This document shows, piece after piece, positions 26,770 through 35,992 of a DNA stretch of 54,175 bases. Under the pieces are notes generated by a model, which made no database searches, was not told the DNA's origin, and worked only from the letters and a program-made list of their open reading frames with translations. Numbering within the stretch: position 1 is the first letter of the stretch; each line of letters begins with the position of its first letter. Source of the DNA: CAYOWK01 sp964407665 (lineage in GTDB: Bacteria > Pseudomonadota > Alphaproteobacteria > Caulobacterales > Hyphomonadaceae); NCBI GenBank assembly GCA_964407665.1, contig CAYOWK010000029.1:1-54175 (forward strand), given 5' to 3'. The translations under genes and the position numbers were made by a program.

Positions 26770-27493
26770 AGTCGCCGGTCTTGCGCTGCATGTAGGTCGT
26801 CACTTGCGGATGCGGCAGGATCAGGAAGCTCTCAGCCGCGAGCCCGTCCACCACCGCGCTTGCAACATCGTCGGGTGAGAGCACCCCGTCCACATTCTGC
26901 GATCCCCTGGCCCCGCCCAGCATGGGCGTGTCCACGGCCTGCGGGCAGAGGATCGACACGCCGATCCCGTTCTCGCGGCTTGAGATCGCCAGATGCTCCG
27001 CAAAGCCGACGGCTGCATGCTTGGTGGTCGAGTAAACAGCCGATCCGATCTGCGAGAGCAGACCCGCCGCCGAGACGGTGTTGAGGAAGTAGCCGCCGCC
27101 GCGCGCGATCATGCCCGGCAGGGCGTAGCGGGCCGCATAGACATGCGCCATCACGTTGACGCCCCAGCCCAGCTCCCAGGCGGCGTCGGGTGAGGAGCCC
27201 GCATTGTCGCGATCCGGGTCGCCAACGGAAATGCCGGCGTTGGAGCAGAACAGGTCGATGCGGCCGAAGCGGTCCTCGGTCAGGCGCACCAGCATCTCGA
27301 TATCGGCTTCACGCGTGACGTCCGCCTTGACGCCCACGCCGCCGATAGAGGCCGCCACGGCCTCGGCTCCGGCGCCGTTGAGATCGGCGACAACGACGCC
27401 CGACGCGCCTTCGCGATGGAAGCGTTCAGCCATGGCCTTGCCGATGCCGCTCGCCCCGCCGGTGACGATGACGACCTTGCCGCGAACATCCAT
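26699..27493 (-). CDS. SDR-family oxidoreductase
   Basis: A 264-residue short-chain dehydrogenase/reductase. TGGASGIGKAM (11-21) is the cofactor-binding Gly-rich loop, CSNAGISVG stands for the NAG motif, and the catalytic tetrad Tyr-Lys is in VYSTTKHA. An Asp (VADLNG) after strand 2 suggests NAD(H) preference. The substrate is unknown. Its 3' end overlaps the first bases of the histidine-kinase reading frame, so the two may be in one transcript. Confidence 0.9.
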   Translation of the reverse strand: MDVRGKVVIVTGGASGIGKAMAERFHREGASGVVVADLNGAGAEAVAASIGGVGVKADVTREADIEMLVRLTEDRFGRIDLFCSNAGISVGDPDRDNAGSSPDAAWELGWGVNVMAHVYAARYALPGMIARGGGYFLNTVSAAGLLSQIGSAVYSTTKHAAVGFAEHLAISSRENGIGVSILCPQAVDTPMLGGARGSQNVDGVLSPDDVASAVVDGLAAESFLILPHPQVTTYMQRKTGDYDRWIRGMVRLRRSVIEGGKGDR

Positions 27494-27590
27494 GACTGCG
27501 CCTTCCGGGTTCGGCCTGATCGCCGCACATGCAGCCTAGCTGGACCTGGACCGGGAGTTCAACGGCGCAGCTGGAACCGGGCAGTTTTTG

Positions 27591-27620
27591 CCGCCTCCCG
27601 GCAGGCCTTGCCGGGGGCGG
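27591..27620. repeat. Large hairpin upstream of an unknown membrane-protein gene
   Basis: CCGCC-T-CCCGGCA pairs with TGCCGGG-GGCGG through 12 bp with one bulged T and a five-base loop. No T tract follows on either strand. Its role is unknown. It lies in the 245-base gap between the SDR gene and the next plus-strand gene. Confidence 0.45.
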
Positions 27621-27738
27621 CCGGCGGCCCTCCGCTTCCTCCTTCGAGCCCGTTCACCAATGTTGCGAAAAACCTAAATTCATCAACGCTCAATCGTCGT
27701 TAGCGACTCGTCAACGAGCCCTCGGCGACCATAGGCGC

Positions 27739-28707
27739 ATGGGTAACGTACGAGACTATCGCTGGTCGTCCATTTTTGCCTGGGGGCTCACCCTTTCAGG
27801 CGCGACGCTCGCCATTGGCGGCGTCGTCGGCATGTTCTGGCGGGCGTTCGATATCTCGTGGATGTGCGTGTGCGCCTTTGCCGGAATGATGGCGTTCGGC
27901 ATCGGCCTCGTGAACTGCTCGGCGGCCGGCGCGCTGCACGCGATCAAGCACCGCAAGGATGACGGCACGCAGATCGACTGGACCGTTCTTGCGCCGGCTC
28001 TTGCCGTGTGCCTCGGCTTTGCATTCGCGACCAACATCGGCGTCCATATGGGCTGGGAGGTCGTGAAAGCGAATGCGCCCCAGGGCGCCCACCTGCCTCC
28101 GACTGTCACCATTGATGCGGTCTTCTACATCTTCGCCTTCGCCAAGCCCGCCATGGCCTGGATCGTCGAGGGCCGCAAAGCCATGGACGCCGAGGTCGAG
28201 GCCCGCCGCATCGCCACCCGCAAGAAGGAACAGGCCGAGCGCGAAGCCATGGAGCTCGCCCGCCTCGCCGCCCTCAACCCCAAGCCGGAATCCGTGAAGA
28301 AGGCGACCGCCATCCGGGCCGCCGCCAAACGCGCATCGGAAACCGACGCCGAGCCTGCCCCGGCTGCGAAGTCTGCCGCGGCCAAGCCGAAGGCCTCGAA
28401 GTCCGCCGCCCGCGCTGAAGCCCCCGCTTCGCGTCCCGCAACGCCGCTGGAGTACGGCAAGGTGGACAAGGCGCAGGTCGACAAGGCCACAGCCCGCATC
28501 CGCGAAGTGCTGCGCGAGCAGTCGAAGCCGGCCAACATCGAACCGCTTCCGGCTGAGCAGATCGCACGCGCCCGCGATCTCCTCAGCATGGCCGGCCAGA
28601 CTCCGACCGCCGAGCGCGTGGCCGAGATGCTCAAGACCCCGCTCGACCGCGTACAGGCCGCCTGGCCGGCCGAAGATGGCCCACAGAAGATCGTCCGTAT
28701 CGCCTGA
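27739..28707 (+). CDS. Membrane protein with charged, Ala-rich tail
   Basis: A 322-residue protein not recognised. Residues about 12-140 hold four hydrophobic helices (FAWGLTLSGATLAIGG, VCAFAGMMAFGIGLVN, LAPALAVCLGFAFATN, AVFYIFAFAKPAMAWI). Then comes a basic, coiled-coil-like stretch (RRIATRKKEQAEREAMEL), a low-complexity Ala/Lys/Pro region, and a C-terminal helical domain (ARDLLSMAGQTPTAERVAEM and PLDRVQAAW) that resembles a helix-turn-helix. This layout might tie the membrane to DNA or a partner, which is inference. No close family name is offered. Confidence 0.7.
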   Translation: MGNVRDYRWSSIFAWGLTLSGATLAIGGVVGMFWRAFDISWMCVCAFAGMMAFGIGLVNCSAAGALHAIKHRKDDGTQIDWTVLAPALAVCLGFAFATNIGVHMGWEVVKANAPQGAHLPPTVTIDAVFYIFAFAKPAMAWIVEGRKAMDAEVEARRIATRKKEQAEREAMELARLAALNPKPESVKKATAIRAAAKRASETDAEPAPAAKSAAAKPKASKSAARAEAPASRPATPLEYGKVDKAQVDKATARIREVLREQSKPANIEPLPAEQIARARDLLSMAGQTPTAERVAEMLKTPLDRVQAAWPAEDGPQKIVRIA

Positions 28708-28761
28708 CCGGGCGCCGACGCCGCACCGCATCAAATCTGCATCCGACATGAAACGGCTCTG

Positions 28762-28810
28762 TTGACGATCGAGATTACGCGTGTATTCTGACTCCAGATT
28801 ACAGGTGTAA
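28762..28810 (+). promoter_or_regulatory. blaI promoter with two BlaI-type operators
   Basis: TTGACG (28762-28767) and TATTCT (28784-28789) form a plausible -35/-10 with 16-base spacing. TACGCGTGTA (28776-28785) overlaps the -10 and TTACAGGTGTAA (28799-28810) abuts the blaI ATG; both match the TACA-N2-TGTA symmetric BlaI box, the second with 10 of 12 symmetric positions. The arrangement predicts autorepression. Confidence 0.75.
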
Positions 28811-28811
28811 C

Positions 28812-29186
28812 ATGACCCCGATCTCAGACGCCGAAAGCCGCATCATGGAAGCCCTGTGGGACAGGGCGCCCCTGACGGCCGACCAGATCTTCGAGACCGT
28901 GGGGCCCGCCAACGAGTGGGCGCCCGGCACCGTGAAGACGCTGATCACCCGCCTTCTCAAGAAGAAGGCGATCGCTGGCGCGAAGGAGGCGGACGCCTAC
29001 CGCTACCGGCCGCTGGTTGCCCGCTCCGCCTGGGTGCAGGCCGAGAGCAAGGGGCTGCTGGACCGGCTGTTCAAGGGCGAAGTGGCGCCGCTGGTCGCGC
29101 ATCTGGCCGAACATCGCCAGCTTTCCGCCAAGGATGTCAGCCAGATCAAGGAACTGATCGCCCGCCTCGAGGAGGACGGAAAATGA
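28812..29186 (+). CDS. blaI: BlaI/MecI/CopY-family repressor
   Basis: A 124-residue winged-helix repressor. The N-terminus ISDAESRIMEALWDRAPL and the recognition region GTVKTLITRLLKKKAI are typical of BlaI/MecI, as is the dimerising C-terminus with RLEEDGK. It binds the two boxes at 28776-28810 as a dimer and is expected to be inactivated by proteolysis when BlaR1 is triggered. Its stop overlaps blaR1 by four bases (ATGA at 29183-29186). Confidence 0.93.
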   Translation: MTPISDAESRIMEALWDRAPLTADQIFETVGPANEWAPGTVKTLITRLLKKKAIAGAKEADAYRYRPLVARSAWVQAESKGLLDRLFKGEVAPLVAHLAEHRQLSAKDVSQIKELIARLEEDGK

Positions 29187-30190
29187 GCGCGTTTCTCGCC
29201 GGCCTGATTGAGCTGAACCTCGCCGCCGCCGCCGCCGTCCTGCTGGTGCTCGCACTGCGCCGCCCGGTCGCCCGCAGGCTGGGCGCCCATGCCGCCTACC
29301 TGCTCTGGATCATCGTGCCCGCCGCCATGTTCGCGACGCTGCTGCCGTCCCGGGCCGTGACCGCAGCGACCCCCGACCTGCTGCCCCCGGATATCTGGGC
29401 GGCGGCGTCCAGCCCCCTCGCCGTCTCCATCCTGTTCGCCCTCTGGGCCGCCGGAGCGGGCGTCGCCGCGCTCATCATGATCCGCCGCCAGCAGGCGTTC
29501 GCCGCCGACATCCGCCGCGGGGTCGCCGGCCCGGCTGTCGTCGGTTTCCTCGAGCCCGTCGTCGTCCTGCCATCGGACTTCGAGACCCGCTTCACGCTGG
29601 CCGAACAGCGCCTGATCCTGGTCCACGAGGACGTCCATCTCGAGCGCCATGACACGCGCACCAACACGCTGGTCGCCGCCGCCCGCTGCGCCTTCTGGTT
29701 CAACCCGCTGGTCCACGCTGCGGCCCGCGTCATGCGCATCGACCAGGAAGCGTCCTGCGACGCCGCCGTTGTCGACCGCCGCCCGATCCAGCGCCGCGCG
29801 TATGCCGAGACGCTGCTGAAATCGCAGCTCGCCACCTCCGCCCTGCCCGCCGGCTGCTACTGGCCCAACGACCTGGCCCATCCGCTGACCGACCGCATCG
29901 CATTAATCGCGGCCAAGCCGCTCTCGACCGGCCACCGCGCACTGGCGACAAGCGGGATGATCGGCCTTGCCTTCACCTGCGGCCTCGCGGCCTGGGCCGC
30001 CCAGCCGGCGCGCCACATCAGCGCGGCTCCCGTGGCGGACACAGCCCTCGCCCGGTCTGCATCGCCAAGCGAGATCCTGGTGTCATTCCAATTCTCGCCC
30101 GCTGCCGGTGACGCCGCCGCAGCGCCAGACACCGCGCCGCCTCCCCTGCGAGTGCGCCTGCTGACCGACACCGCGTCCACGACGCTGTAG
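29183..30190 (+). CDS. blaR1: BlaR1-like M56 metallopeptidase
   Basis: A 335-residue membrane protein. Helices occur at about residues 1-25 (FLAGLIELNLAAAAAVLLVL), 36-50 and 72-90 (LAVSILFALWAAGAGVAALI). The zinc site is the M56 motif HEDVH in ILVHEDVHLERHD. A further helix lies near the C-terminus (SGMIGLAFTCGLAAW). A transpeptidase-like sensor domain, present in true BlaR1, is lacking, so the signal may not be a beta-lactam. It is coupled to blaI and likely cleaves it. Confidence 0.88.
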   Translation: MSAFLAGLIELNLAAAAAVLLVLALRRPVARRLGAHAAYLLWIIVPAAMFATLLPSRAVTAATPDLLPPDIWAAASSPLAVSILFALWAAGAGVAALIMIRRQQAFAADIRRGVAGPAVVGFLEPVVVLPSDFETRFTLAEQRLILVHEDVHLERHDTRTNTLVAAARCAFWFNPLVHAAARVMRIDQEASCDAAVVDRRPIQRRAYAETLLKSQLATSALPAGCYWPNDLAHPLTDRIALIAAKPLSTGHRALATSGMIGLAFTCGLAAWAAQPARHISAAPVADTALARSASPSEILVSFQFSPAAGDAAAAPDTAPPPLRVRLLTDTASTTL

Positions 30191-30232
30191 CCTCCCGCCG
30201 TTTCACCTCCACCCCTTCTCAGGAGACTCCTC

Positions 30233-30889
30233 ATGTATGAGGAAACGAGATCCCATGTCCGCGCTCAGGCGCATCTCGCCGGCGCCTCCGTCACCGTTCT
30301 GGCTCTGACCCTGACCGGTTACGGTCTGGTCGTCGGCCTCGCGGCGCCGATCTTCGACGGTCTGCCGAAGCCCCTGCAGGCGGTCGTTCTGCCAAAGCCG
30401 CTGGTCGATGATGTGATCGTACCGCCGGTCTCCAACGACATCGTGCTCGACAAGCTGGCGACGCCTTTCCCTTTGCCGCCCCTTCCGGACAATCCCTGGC
30501 AGGACGAGCCGACGGAGACCCGCATCGTCACCGGACCTGCCGAAGCAGCGCCTGGACCATCCGCTATCGGACCCGTGGCCCCCGTGACGCCGAAGCCGCC
30601 GCTGCCGCCGGTTGCGCCGAAGCTGATCGCGAAGGAGACGCCTCCCTATCCGCCCGCCGACATCCGCGCCCGCAACGAAGGCGTCACCGGCCTCAGCCTC
30701 TGCCTCGATGCGCGCGGCCGCGTTTCATCGGCAGCGCTTGCCTCGTCCAGCGGACACAGACGGCTCGACGAGGCGGCGCTGAAATGGATCCGCTCCGCCC
30801 GCTTCAGCCCCGCGACACAGGACGGCGCGCCGGTCCCGGTTTGCGACTTTCCCGTCGACTACGAATGGCGCCTTGAGGACGCTCGCTGA
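30233..30889 (+). CDS. TonB-like energy-transducer protein
   Basis: A 218-residue protein. It has an N-terminal cytosolic segment, one hydrophobic helix (VTVLALTLTGYGLVVGLA, about residues 20-37), a Pro-rich spacer (TPKPPLPPVAPKLI) and a C-terminal TonB domain (NEGVTGLSLCLDARGRVSS, LDEAALKWIRSARFSPA). The last part matches the TonB/TolA fold that couples the proton motive force to outer-membrane receptors, or a signalling partner of BlaR1-type proteins. It is 42 bases after blaR1 and probably in its operon. Confidence 0.86.
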   Translation: MYEETRSHVRAQAHLAGASVTVLALTLTGYGLVVGLAAPIFDGLPKPLQAVVLPKPLVDDVIVPPVSNDIVLDKLATPFPLPPLPDNPWQDEPTETRIVTGPAEAAPGPSAIGPVAPVTPKPPLPPVAPKLIAKETPPYPPADIRARNEGVTGLSLCLDARGRVSSAALASSSGHRRLDEAALKWIRSARFSPATQDGAPVPVCDFPVDYEWRLEDAR

Positions 30890-30964
30890 CCCCTTTCGCT
30901 CCATCCATGGTGGGTGGAGCGGCGCCGGCAACGCACAAGACGCCCCGCGATAGCCGGTCTCCTC

Positions 30965-31000
30965 GCGCCTCTTCCTGCCCGGAAGAGGCGCTTTTCTTTT
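30965..31000 (+). terminator. Terminator of the blaI-blaR1-tonB operon
   Basis: A perfect 11-bp stem (GCGCCTCTTCC/GGAAGAGGCGC, loop TGCCC) is followed by TTTTCTTTT. It lies 75 bases past the tonB-like stop. Confidence 0.92.
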
Positions 31001-31026
31001 CGGGTCCGCGCGACGTAGGGTTTTGA

Positions 31027-31509
31027 ATGACCCGCTCGCCTGAACCCGCCCCTGCCGTCTCCCCCGCACTCACAGCTGCCTTCGGACCCATGGTCGAGAC
31101 AGCCGACATGAAGCGGGAGATCAAGGCCGGCCTGTTTGCGATTGCGCGCGTCTGCGGCTGGACGCCGGGCGAGATCCGCTGGCGGGACCGCCCGATGACG
31201 TGGCACTGGGTCGACATGGCGCGCGCGGAGGAGCGGTTGACAATCCTCATCGGCGCCGACGCACGGCTCCTCGCCCTGTCGCGCGGAACCGGCGGAGAGC
31301 CGACGATGGACTTCGTCGACGATGAAGGGTTTGCGCGCGCCGCCGCCGAGCACCTACCCGCCTTCGCGGTCCTGCGCGCCGACGACCTCCGGTGCGATCT
31401 GTCAGACGCCGACCGCGCCTTCCTGCGTCAGCAGCCCGGCATGGCCTACAACCTGACCTACTGGCGCCCGCGCACCGTCGGCGATGTCGTGTTCAACTGG
31501 TGGGACTGA
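31027..31509 (+). CDS. Hypothetical protein
   Basis: A 160-residue cytosolic protein with no recognised domain. It has a Pro/Ala-rich N-terminus, then RWRDRPMTWHWVDMARAEERLTI and a C-terminal TYWRPRTVGDVVFNWWD rich in Trp. No signal peptide or membrane helix. The start ATG 31027 lies 26 bases after the upstream terminator with no obvious ribosome site; ATG 31090 is an alternative. Its function is unknown. Confidence 0.6.
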   Translation: MTRSPEPAPAVSPALTAAFGPMVETADMKREIKAGLFAIARVCGWTPGEIRWRDRPMTWHWVDMARAEERLTILIGADARLLALSRGTGGEPTMDFVDDEGFARAAAEHLPAFAVLRADDLRCDLSDADRAFLRQQPGMAYNLTYWRPRTVGDVVFNWWD

Positions 31510-31612
31510 GGGGCGCGCCCTTCCTTCACCGCTCGATACAGAGCCATTCCGGGCCAGGCGAACCAAATAGAGCACCACCAATGAACGGTCCCCGTGTCGC
31601 TACCAACCGGGA

Positions 31613-31643
31613 TTCCGGGGATGCGCTGCGCTTACCCCCCGAA
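31613..31643. repeat. REP-like palindrome between genes
   Basis: ATTCCGGGG pairs with CCCCCGAAT around a core GATGCGCTGCGCTTA (approximately). This resembles a REP core. It lies between the hypothetical gene ending at 31509 and the ettA stop. Confidence 0.4.
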
Positions 31644-31657
31644 TGACGGCGCCGCGT

Positions 31658-33322
31658 CTACCGCCCGAACTTCTTGAAGCTGATCTTCTTGGGCTCGAGG
31701 CTGTCGACGCCGAGGCGGCGCTTCTTGTCTTCGAGGTAGGAGGAGAAGTCACCCTCGAACCATTCGACGTGGCTGTTGCCCTCGAACGCGAGGATGTGGG
31801 TCGCCACGCGGTCGAGGAACCAGCGGTCGTGGGTGATGATGACGGCGCAACCGGGGAAGTTGTCGAGCGCGTCTTCCAGGGCCTGCAGCGTTTCGACGTC
31901 GAGGTCGTTGGTCGGTTCGTCGAGCAGCAGCACGTTGCCGCCCTCGCGCAGCATCTTGGCGAGGTGGACGCGGTTGCGTTCACCGCCCGAGAGCTGGCCG
32001 ACCTTCTTCTGCTGGTCCGAGCCCTTGAAGTTGAAGGCGCCCAGATAGGCGCGGCTGGGCCGTTCGATGCCGCCGACATCGATGATGTCGAGGCCGCCCG
32101 AGACTTCCTGCCAGACCGTGTTGTTGGCGTTAAGGCTGTCGCGCGACTGGTCGATATACCCAAGCTTGACGGTCTCGCCGACGCGGAACGAACCGCCATC
32201 GGGATCCTCGCGCTTGGTGATCATCTTGAACATCGTCGTCTTGCCCGCGCCGTTGGGGCCGATGACGCCGACAATGCCGCCCGGCGGCAGCTTGAAGGTC
32301 AGATCCTCGATCAGCAGCTTGTCGCCGAACGCCTTGTTGATGTGCTCGGCTTCGATGACCACCGAGCCGAGGCGCGGGCCGGGGGGAATGCGGATCTGGG
32401 CCGTCGTGACGCGCTCGCGCTCGGCCTCGGACGCCTTCTCCTCATAGCGGGCGATACGCGCCTTGGACTTGGCCTGGCGCGCCTTGGCGTTGGAGCGAAC
32501 CCATTCGAGTTCCTTGGCCATTGAGCGCTTGCGGCCCTCGTCCTCGCGCGCTTCCTGCGCCAGGCGCTTGGCCTTCTTGTCGAGCCAGGCGGAGTAGTTC
32601 CCTTCGTAGGGAATGCCCTGCCCGCGATCGAGCTCGAGGATCCAGTTGGTGATCTGGTCGAGGAAGTAGCGGTCGTGGGTGACGAGGATGACGCAACCCG
32701 GGAAGTCGGTCAGGTAGTTCTGCAGCCAGGCCACCGATTCTGCATCGAGGTGGTTGGTCGGTTCGTCCATCAGGATCATGTCCGGCTTCGAGAGCAGCAG
32801 GGCGCAGATGGCGACACGGCGAATCTCACCGCCCGACAGGTTTGCAGCCATCGCTTCCGGCGGCGGGCAGCCGAGCGCGTTCATCGCCATCTCGATCCGG
32901 CTGTCGATATCCCAGGCGTTGGCGGCGTCGATCTTCTCCTGAAGGACGGTCATCTCCTCCATCAACTCGTCGGTGTAGTTCTCGCCCAGCTCCATCGAGA
33001 TCGCATTGAAGCGCTCGACCATCTGCTTCTCGGGACACTTCTCGGCAATGTTTTCGAACACGGTCTTCGAGGCGTCGAGTTTCGGCTCCTGCGGCAGGTA
33101 GCCGATCTTGATGCCCGCCATCGGCCGCGCTTCGCCGCCATGGTCCTTGTCCTCGCCCGCCATGATCCGCAGCAGCGAGGATTTACCCGAACCGTTGACG
33201 CCCACGACGCCGATCTTGGCGTTGGGCAGGAACGACAGGTGGATGTTCTCGAACACCTTCTTGCCGCCCGGATAAACCTTCGTGAGGCCTTCGAGCTGGT
33301 AGACGTACTGATAGGCGGCCAT
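31658..33322 (-). CDS. ettA: Energy-dependent translational throttle protein EttA
   Basis: A 554-residue ABC-F protein, the length of E. coli EttA. Two ATPase domains have Walker A motifs GVNGSGKSSL and GPNGAGKTTM, signature sequences NLSGGEIRRV and QLSGGERNRV, and Walker B-type DEPTNHLD and DEPTNDLD. The linker between them is charged (basic P-site tRNA-interaction arm). EttA binds the ribosomal E site and, in its ATP state, gates the first peptide bond according to the ATP/ADP level. ATG 33322 begins the standard MAAYQYVYQLEGL. Confidence 0.95.
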   Translation of the reverse strand: MAAYQYVYQLEGLTKVYPGGKKVFENIHLSFLPNAKIGVVGVNGSGKSSLLRIMAGEDKDHGGEARPMAGIKIGYLPQEPKLDASKTVFENIAEKCPEKQMVERFNAISMELGENYTDELMEEMTVLQEKIDAANAWDIDSRIEMAMNALGCPPPEAMAANLSGGEIRRVAICALLLSKPDMILMDEPTNHLDAESVAWLQNYLTDFPGCVILVTHDRYFLDQITNWILELDRGQGIPYEGNYSAWLDKKAKRLAQEAREDEGRKRSMAKELEWVRSNAKARQAKSKARIARYEEKASEAERERVTTAQIRIPPGPRLGSVVIEAEHINKAFGDKLLIEDLTFKLPPGGIVGVIGPNGAGKTTMFKMITKREDPDGGSFRVGETVKLGYIDQSRDSLNANNTVWQEVSGGLDIIDVGGIERPSRAYLGAFNFKGSDQQKKVGQLSGGERNRVHLAKMLREGGNVLLLDEPTNDLDVETLQALEDALDNFPGCAVIITHDRWFLDRVATHILAFEGNSHVEWFEGDFSSYLEDKKRRLGVDSLEPKKISFKKFGR

Positions 33323-33499
33323 GGGACCCGTCCTCGGACATATCGGGAAGTCGCACACCCGGTGACCACGGGGCGCGATTGCGGGTGCTAGATGACAAGC
33401 CCGGGCCGATAGATCAAGCGCGAGGCCGGGCCTGCCGGTGACATTCGACGCCTTTTGCCGCAGAGTTACAGCCGGGAACGGGACAATGGAGACGGGTTC

Positions 33500-34288
33500 A
33501 TGCGCATCGCCGCCCTAGCTCTTGCATGCGCGACTTCGGCATTTCTGGCCGCCTGCGGGGAAAAAACCGGGCCCGTCTCGGACGTGACGCCAGAAACGAC
33601 AGCGCCCGCCGACCTGTCCAGCACAGCCGAGCCGGCAGCCGCAGCGCCGACAGGCGCCTGCACCTCCGGCTTCCTGCCTGAGACCGGCCTGTGCGCCGAT
33701 CCCGCTCCCGACCTGTTCATTGCGATCAACACCGGCCTGCAGCCCTTTGATCCCGCCTGCGTCTGGAAGACGGTCGAGGTGCCCACCTCCGATACAACCG
33801 CCCTGCTCTTCCGGACACAGGACTGCTCGGCGAAGGGCTGGGAAGCCGATGCCTTCCGCTGGACCGACGGTTCGGTGTGGGCGGGACCCGCCTCCCTGCC
33901 AGACGATCCTGACATCCGGTCGCTGACCGTCTTTGACCTGCCGCCCGGCGAGACGGCGGACCAGGCTGCGCTTGCCACGCTATCCACAGCGCCGCCCGAA
34001 CAGCGCGACAATTGCATTGTCCAGGAGCGGCCCGGCGTCGTCCTGGCGGGCCGGGCCTTCGAACTCGCGCCAACGCCTGAACTGCTCGAAGCGCTGGAAG
34101 CGGCGAACCCGGGCGATCTGTTCGACGCCTGCGGGGCCTATGGCCTGACGGACGCCGTGCAGATCTGGGAAGCCCGCCCAACCCGCGCCCTCTTCCACAG
34201 CCTCGGACAGGACGACCCGATGTGGGATCCGGCCAGCTATACTTTCTACGTCAAGGGCGGCGACGGCGTCTGGCGCAAGGACGGCTAG
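33500..34288 (+). CDS. Lipoprotein of unknown function
   Basis: A 262-residue protein with a lipoprotein signal (Cys19 in FLAACGEK), then a Thr/Ala/Pro linker and a globular domain with at least six more Cys (ACTSGFLPETGLCADPAPD, FDPACVWKTVE, RTQDCSAKG, QRDNCIVQERP, LFDACGAYG) that may pair in disulfides. Conserved-looking WTDGSVWAGP and YTFYVKGGDGVWRKDG repeat aromatic patterns. The family is not recognised. ATG 33500 has GGAG upstream. Confidence 0.7.
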   Translation: MRIAALALACATSAFLAACGEKTGPVSDVTPETTAPADLSSTAEPAAAAPTGACTSGFLPETGLCADPAPDLFIAINTGLQPFDPACVWKTVEVPTSDTTALLFRTQDCSAKGWEADAFRWTDGSVWAGPASLPDDPDIRSLTVFDLPPGETADQAALATLSTAPPEQRDNCIVQERPGVVLAGRAFELAPTPELLEALEAANPGDLFDACGAYGLTDAVQIWEARPTRALFHSLGQDDPMWDPASYTFYVKGGDGVWRKDG

Positions 34289-34424
34289 ACACAGATCAGC
34301 CCGGCAATCGGGATTGACGTAACGTAATCAGGTATCTGGTCAGAGACGCGACTCTGTGAAAATGTCCGCGCCCGAGCGTCCCGGAAGAGAACGCCGGACC
34401 GATCAGTCGAGGGAGAATTCATCC

Positions 34425-35891
34425 ATGGCATCAGCCCAAGCTGCTCCGGCGGGCGCCGAAGCACGTCCGGACAAGACACCTGCCTATTCCTGGCTGGTGC
34501 TGGCCGTCCTGACGTTCATCTACACGTTCAACTTCCTCGACCGCCAGCTCATGTCGATCCTGACCGAGCCGATCAAGAACGAGATGGGCCTTACCGACAG
34601 CCAGATGGGCCTGCTGGGCGGCATCTACTTCGCAGCCTTCTACACGATCATCGGCGTGTTCGTCGGCTTCTTCGCCGACCGGTTCAGCCGCAAATGGATT
34701 CTGGTCACCGGCTCGACCCTGTGGTCCGCCTTCACGGCCGCGTGCGGCGTCGCCCACGTCTATCCGGCCCTGATGGTCGCCCGCATGGGTGTCGGCGTCG
34801 GTGAGGCGGCAGGCGCGCCGCCCTCCTACTCGATCATTTCCGATTACTTCCCGGCCAGCCGCCGCGGCATGGCGCTCGGCGTGTTCTCGCTGGGCGTTCC
34901 GTTCGGCATGGCCATCGCCGCCCTGGTGGGGCCGCTGTTCGTGCAGCACGGCGATTTCGCATTCGGCGACACGCTGATCCCGGGCTGGCGCATGGCCTTC
35001 ATCTCCATCGGCGTCGCCGGCATCCTCGCCACTGTCGTTCTGGCCGTGATTGTCCGCGAGCCGAAGCGCGGCGCGCAGGAGGTCAAACTCGACGTCCACA
35101 TGGAGGAAGCGCCCACCACGGCGCTCGACAAGCCCGGCTTCTTCAAGACCGCAGGCTCGTTCTTCGGCCGCCCGGTCCTCCTGTTCACGGCCCTTGGATG
35201 CGGCGCCTCGGCCTTTGTCGGCTATGGCGTTCTCAACTGGACGGCGCCGTTCCTGACACGCGCCAAGGGTATCAACATGGGCGAGATCGCCCTGTGGTAC
35301 AGCCTTGAGCTTGCCGTCTGCATGGGCGTCGGCACCTGGCTCGCCGGCGCCATCGCAGACTGGCTCTCGAAGCGCGCGAAGATCTGGTACGCCCTCGTAC
35401 CGATGATCGCACTGAGCTGCGCCGTGCCCTTCTATCTGGGCTTTGTCTGGGCGCCGACCTGGCAGATGTCTCTGGCTTTCCTGGCCATCCCGACGCTGCT
35501 GAACAACGCCTATCTCGCCCCGGCTCTTGCGGTCGTCCAGAACTCGGTGAAGCCGGAACAGCGCACCATGTCGGGCGCGCTGCTGCTGATGGTTCTGAAC
35601 CTGATCGGCCTCGGCCTCGGCCCGACCTTCGTTGGTACGATGTCGACCAACTTCACCATCGACGGCATCGCCAGCTCGCTCGGGGTCACCATCGAACAGG
35701 CCACGCAATACGCCAGCATGTCGACGGCACAGCTTGCGGAGCTTGCTCCCGAAGTCGTCGCCGGCATCAAGTCTGCCGGAGCGATCGGCCTGCAATCGGC
35801 GCTCTATGCCCTCGCCCCGTTCTATGGGGTGGCCATTCTGATGCTGATCTTCGAGGGCTTCTTCCTGTCCCGCGAACAGAAGCGCGCCTGA
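34425..35891 (+). CDS. Spinster-type MFS transporter
   Basis: A 488-residue protein with 12 predicted helices. The first reads YSWLVLAVLTFIYTFNFLDR, and the DRQ then MGLTDSQMGLLGGIYF motif marks the spinster-like subfamily. The MFS motif A in loop 2-3 is FADRFSRKWI. A long cytosolic loop (about residues 215-245) separates the halves. The N-terminus has a short Ala-rich cytosolic stretch. The substrate is unknown; spinster-like carriers often move sugars or lipids. GGGAG sits 9 bases before ATG 34425. Confidence 0.9.
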   Translation: MASAQAAPAGAEARPDKTPAYSWLVLAVLTFIYTFNFLDRQLMSILTEPIKNEMGLTDSQMGLLGGIYFAAFYTIIGVFVGFFADRFSRKWILVTGSTLWSAFTAACGVAHVYPALMVARMGVGVGEAAGAPPSYSIISDYFPASRRGMALGVFSLGVPFGMAIAALVGPLFVQHGDFAFGDTLIPGWRMAFISIGVAGILATVVLAVIVREPKRGAQEVKLDVHMEEAPTTALDKPGFFKTAGSFFGRPVLLFTALGCGASAFVGYGVLNWTAPFLTRAKGINMGEIALWYSLELAVCMGVGTWLAGAIADWLSKRAKIWYALVPMIALSCAVPFYLGFVWAPTWQMSLAFLAIPTLLNNAYLAPALAVVQNSVKPEQRTMSGALLLMVLNLIGLGLGPTFVGTMSTNFTIDGIASSLGVTIEQATQYASMSTAQLAELAPEVVAGIKSAGAIGLQSALYALAPFYGVAILMLIFEGFFLSREQKRA

Positions 35892-35992
35892 GCCTGACAG
35901 GTCACCGTCCCATCCCCTGAGCTGTGGTCTTGATACCGCCGCGGTTCAGGGGACAGACTGCCCCACCACCAGACGACCAGAGGGGACGTCCC

